Assembly: GCA_036374835.1 (NCBI GenBank)
Contig: DASUTB010000116.1
Span: forward strand, 1-7,630
DNA length: 7,630 bases
Origin: DASUTB01 sp036374835
Lineage (GTDB): Bacteria > Actinomycetota > Actinomycetes > Jiangellales > Jiangellaceae
Direction: 5' to 3'
The notes below the pieces were generated by a model. The model was given only the letters and a program-made list of their open reading frames with translations, searched no databases and had not been told where the DNA came from. The position numbers and the translations under genes are program-made. This document shows, one piece after another, positions 5,753 to 7,630 of this stretch; within the stretch, counting starts at the first letter, position 1; every line of letters begins with the position of its first letter.

Positions 5753-6310
5753 ATGGACGCTAGCACACAGCCATCCGTTGACGATATGGACGGAGCCGAC
5801 CGCATCGCGCAGGCCTGGCGGCGCGAGCGCCCGGAGACGCCCGTCTCGTCGATCGGCGTCATCACTCGTATATGGCGGATCGGAAAGCTTCTCGGCGAGG
5901 AACGTCGCCGCACTCACGAGCGCCTCGGCGTCGACGCGAGCACGCTCGATCTGCTGAGCACGCTGCGCCGAGCCGGTCCGCCGTACCGGCTCGCGCCCGG
6001 CACGATCGCCGCCCGGTCGATGGTCAGCGCCGGCGCGGTCTCGCAGCGTCTTTCCCGCGCCGAGAATGCCGGACTCGTCCGCCGGCTGCCATCGGGTACG
6101 GACGGTCGCGGGGTCATCGTGGAGCTCACTCCGGACGGGCACGATCTCACCGAGCGAACGGTGGACGAGTTGCTGCGCCACGAGGAGACGCTGCTCGCGG
6201 CCCTTACACCCGATCAGCGATCGGATCTGGCAAACCTGCTCAAGATCCTGCTGGCGGACCTCACTCACCGGCTCGGTACGGACGACCGTCCGGCCCGAGC
6301 TCCCGGATGA
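5753..6310 (+). CDS. MarR-family transcriptional regulator
   Basis: This is a winged helix-turn-helix dimeric repressor or activator, 185 aa. Residues 33-60 form the first dimerisation helix. The DNA-binding core is about 63-126: LDLLSTLRRAG (65-75), the helix-turn-helix with MVSAGAVSQRLSRAENAGLV (90-109) as the recognition region, and the wing SGTDGRGVIVELT (114-126), whose D117-x-R119 is the usual MarR wing signature. Helices at 131-175 complete the dimer interface. The N-terminal WRRERPE (22-28) is common in actinobacterial members of this group. The only plus-strand gene in the window, it starts at ATG 5753 with no ribosome site but a -10 candidate 6 nt upstream, which suggests leaderless translation. 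An internal ATG at 5786 is less likely. It probably regulates itself and the divergent SDR gene through the palindrome between them. The ligand is unknown. Confidence 0.93.
   Translation: MDASTQPSVDDMDGADRIAQAWRRERPETPVSSIGVITRIWRIGKLLGEERRRTHERLGVDASTLDLLSTLRRAGPPYRLAPGTIAARSMVSAGAVSQRLSRAENAGLVRRLPSGTDGRGVIVELTPDGHDLTERTVDELLRHEETLLAALTPDQRSDLANLLKILLADLTHRLGTDDRPARAPG
6271..6300 (-). terminator. hairpin inside the marR 3' end, candidate terminator for the convergent gene
   Basis: Arms GCTCGG (6271-6276) and CCGAGC (6295-6300) enclose a 2x2 mismatch and then a second perfect stem, CGGAC (6279-6283) with GTCCG (6288-6292), around a 4-nt loop. For minus-strand transcripts it begins 13 bp after the stop of the tandem-barrel gene at 6314, a normal terminator position. 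For marR it lies before the stop codon, so it is unlikely to serve that gene. No T-tract is present. The fold is inferred from base pairing only. Confidence 0.4.
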
Positions 6311-6313
6311 AGG

Positions 6314-6919
6314 TCAGGCCGAGTACATCCGCGGATCACGTAGGTCGAAGTAGATGGGTTCGCCGTCGTAGAGCCCTCGCCACGTCTCCATGGCGGCGGC
6401 GATCTCCGGGGGTGGCTCCTTGCTTTCCCCTTCGCGGGCGGCCTCCTCCGAGGTGAAGTACACCGTCTGGATGCACTGGCCGTCATCGGTCAGGGCGACG
6501 GTGCCACCGATGATCTCCGGTCGGAGGCTTGCCACGGACACCTCCAGGTCGTGATTGACCTGCTTGAAGCGCTCCGGATCGAGCAGCCGGCCCTGAATGA
6601 CCTGGACGAAGCCGGCGTCGTCCGAGCCGCCGCCGAGCCATTGCTCCACATCGGTGCAGTCGTAGAACGTCGGCTCCTCGGTGAAGATTTCGGACGTTTC
6701 GGTCCACCACTGCTGTTGCTCGGGTCGGTCGCTGTTCTCTCTCGCCGCCTGCTCGGATTCGAATCGCACGATGTTGACCAGCGTGTCGTCGCCGGTCACA
6801 CCGAGCGTGAGTCCGAGCCAACCACGGGCGTTGGGCCGGACGTCGGCATACCACCGGTCGACGGCGGCGATGGCGTCCGCAGCGTCGTGCACCCGGCCCT
6901 CGATGACCTGGATGAACAT
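6314..6919 (-). CDS. tandem dimeric alpha/beta-barrel (ABM-like) domain protein of unknown function
   Basis: This 201-aa protein consists of two diverged copies of the same unit of about 95 residues. Copy 1 opens with FIQVIEGRVHD (2-12) and copy 2 with FVQVIQGRLLD (104-114). Both continue to a strand (TLVNIVRFES at 46-55, QCIQTVYFTS at 148-157) followed by (E/S)E-x-AARE, then a Trp-containing helix and a closing strand with Glu-Pro (EEPTFYD, GEPIYFD). The pattern resembles antibiotic-biosynthesis-monooxygenase-like or stress-responsive ferredoxin-like barrels, in which two such units form one barrel. A fused pair would give an intramolecular barrel. No heme or flavin site or catalytic residue can be assigned. 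There is no signal peptide or membrane segment. ATG 6919 follows AAGGGGG (6926-6932) by 6 nt. It converges on marR with a 3-bp gap. The duplication is certain, the fold likely, the function unknown. Confidence 0.85.
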   Translation of the reverse strand: MFIQVIEGRVHDAADAIAAVDRWYADVRPNARGWLGLTLGVTGDDTLVNIVRFESEQAARENSDRPEQQQWWTETSEIFTEEPTFYDCTDVEQWLGGGSDDAGFVQVIQGRLLDPERFKQVNHDLEVSVASLRPEIIGGTVALTDDGQCIQTVYFTSEEAAREGESKEPPPEIAAAMETWRGLYDGEPIYFDLRDPRMYSA

Positions 6920-6964
6920 GGAAGTCCCCCTTCCCCCAGGGTGACGGAGTGCGCCACCGGTCCG

Positions 6965-6970
6965 ACTGTA
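6965..6970 (-). promoter_or_regulatory. candidate -10 element for the tandem-barrel gene
   Basis: The minus strand reads TACAGT, matching TANNNT. It is placed to start a leader of about 40 nt containing the AAGGGGG ribosome site. It lies in the 93-bp gap after the DinB-like gene, so the barrel gene need not depend on transcription from that gene. No recognisable -35 is present. Weak evidence, from motif and position only. Confidence 0.35.
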
Positions 6971-7012
6971 AGCGCTCTGGACGTTCGCCGTCGCCTGCTT
7001 TGAAAGATGTGA

Positions 7013-7522
7013 CTAGCGGACGATCTCCCCCAGTGCCGCGAAGCGCAACATATGAGCCTGCCCGCTGTGCAACGCATACTCGTCGATCATCTTCACGAGC
7101 GTCGCGCCAAGGGGTTCGCCATGGCCGAGGCCCGGGGAGTCGAGCGACGGTAGCGCGGCGATGGCGACATCGGCCCTTTCGACCTCGTCGAGGTAGCGCC
7201 GCAGGTCGGCGTCGATCGTCTCGACGGATCCGCCGGCGTAGTCTTCGTCCCCGTAGCTCGACTCCCGCTCGCCCCCGCCAAGCCCCCACGCGAGGTAGAC
7301 GTGCTCCATCTGCTGCATGTGCCGGACGAGACCGAGCACGGACAACTCGACGGGCGGGACCGACCATGCCACGAGCCCCTCGGGAGTCAGGTCGCGGAGC
7401 TTCCGGCAGAACTCGTGGCGCTGGTAGTTCAGCCAGCCGGTGAGCACCTCGCGCATATCCGTTGAAACGGGGGGCTCGTCCCATCTGCCGAAATCGAGTT
7501 GCGACACCATCTCAGCGCTCAT
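7013..7522 (-). CDS. DinB-like (DUF664) four-helix protein
   Basis: This 169-aa protein belongs to the DinB/YfiT-like fold, a cytosolic metal-binding four-helix bundle. In actinobacteria the fold includes mycothiol-dependent transferases and many proteins of unknown function. Recognisable parts are LTGWLNYQRHEFCRKLRDL (27-45), LTPEGL followed by a Pro-Pro turn (45-50, 56-57), LSVLGLVRHM (60-69) with H68, then H74, and the C-terminal helix MIDEYALHSGQAHMLR (145-160) with H152 and H157. DUF664 members usually have His where K144 stands here, so the full metal triad is uncertain. Residues 81-98 are a Gly/Glu/Asp-rich loop. ATG 7522 is the start chosen, with AAGGTGG (7527-7533) 4 nt upstream; ATG 7510 is a less likely alternative. 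It is followed 93 bp later by the barrel gene on the same strand. Its substrate and thiol cofactor are unknown. Confidence 0.87.
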   Translation of the reverse strand: MSAEMVSQLDFGRWDEPPVSTDMREVLTGWLNYQRHEFCRKLRDLTPEGLVAWSVPPVELSVLGLVRHMQQMEHVYLAWGLGGGERESSYGDEDYAGGSVETIDADLRRYLDEVERADVAIAALPSLDSPGLGHGEPLGATLVKMIDEYALHSGQAHMLRFAALGEIVR

Positions 7523-7630
7523 GCAGCCACCTTAGGCCAGTCGGCATACGCGGCCTTGCCGCCCGGTTGGCGTCGCAGCCTGTTCACGCGTCGCGGAACG
7601 CCGCTGCACGGTCACTGCCCCGGACTGACC

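Noticed and set aside
6483..7484. A minus-strand open frame of 333 codons spanning the barrel and DinB genes
   Set aside because: It runs through two genes with clear protein families in a different frame, crosses their intergenic gap, and is Arg-rich low-quality sequence.
5753..7522. MarR, barrel and DinB genes as one novel defence or antibiotic-resistance cluster
   Set aside because: The genes lie on different strands with separate promoter candidates, and each family is common and scattered in actinobacterial chromosomes. Adjacency alone does not support a shared system.
7523..7630. Possible 3' end of another minus-strand gene at the right edge, and a small GCGGC-CTT-GCCGC hairpin (7550-7562)
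   Set aside because: Two minus-strand frames are open to the edge for fewer than 35 codons without a recognisable motif, and the stem is only 5 bp. Nothing in these 108 bases can be supported as a feature.

Overview
The window is GC-rich, densely coding DNA with eight complete protein genes. It looks like an actinomycete (Actinomycetota) chromosome. The evidence is the strong third-position GC bias, the GTG and TTG starts, leaderless-type promoters (a TANNNT -10 placed 6-7 nt before the start codon), and a thrS-HIT phosphorylase pair in the order known from Mycobacterium tuberculosis (Rv2614c-Rv2613c). I cannot assign a genus. Nothing suggests a phage, plasmid, IS element, CRISPR array, tRNA or rRNA.

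Layout, left to right. Positions 23-2625 (minus strand) hold a two-gene translation-linked unit, thrS followed 8 bp later by a HIT-family Ap4A phosphorylase-like gene. The first 26 bases may hold the start of a third gene overlapping the HIT stop. Positions 2717-3772 (minus) encode a zinc-dependent dehydrogenase of the glucose 1-dehydrogenase type. Positions 3846-4880 (minus) encode a NYN-domain putative RNase with two C-terminal OST-HTH/LOTUS domains, which appears to be expressed from a leaderless GTG start. Positions 5007-5723 (minus) and 5753-6310 (plus) are a divergent SDR oxidoreductase / MarR regulator pair separated by only 29 bp. That gap contains a TTTAG-2-CTAAA palindrome overlapping the likely -10 elements of both genes. 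Positions 6314-6919 (minus) encode a protein made of two diverged copies of a dimeric alpha/beta-barrel (ABM-like) domain; it converges on marR with a 3-bp gap. Positions 7013-7522 (minus) encode a DinB/DUF664-type four-helix protein.

How the genes may work together. ThrRS, like other aminoacyl-tRNA synthetases, can make Ap4A as a side product, and the HIT protein belongs to a family that phosphorolyses Ap4A, so this tight pair makes metabolic sense. The SDR/MarR pair looks like a self-contained repressor-enzyme switch for an unidentified small molecule. The other genes seem to be singly transcribed. Hairpins follow the SDR gene, the tandem-barrel gene and, less convincingly, the dehydrogenase gene.

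No clearly new multi-gene system is visible. The points most worth a second look are the compact symmetric SDR/MarR control region, the NYN-OST-HTH2 protein with its leaderless start, and the internally duplicated barrel protein whose terminator-like hairpin lies inside the end of marR.
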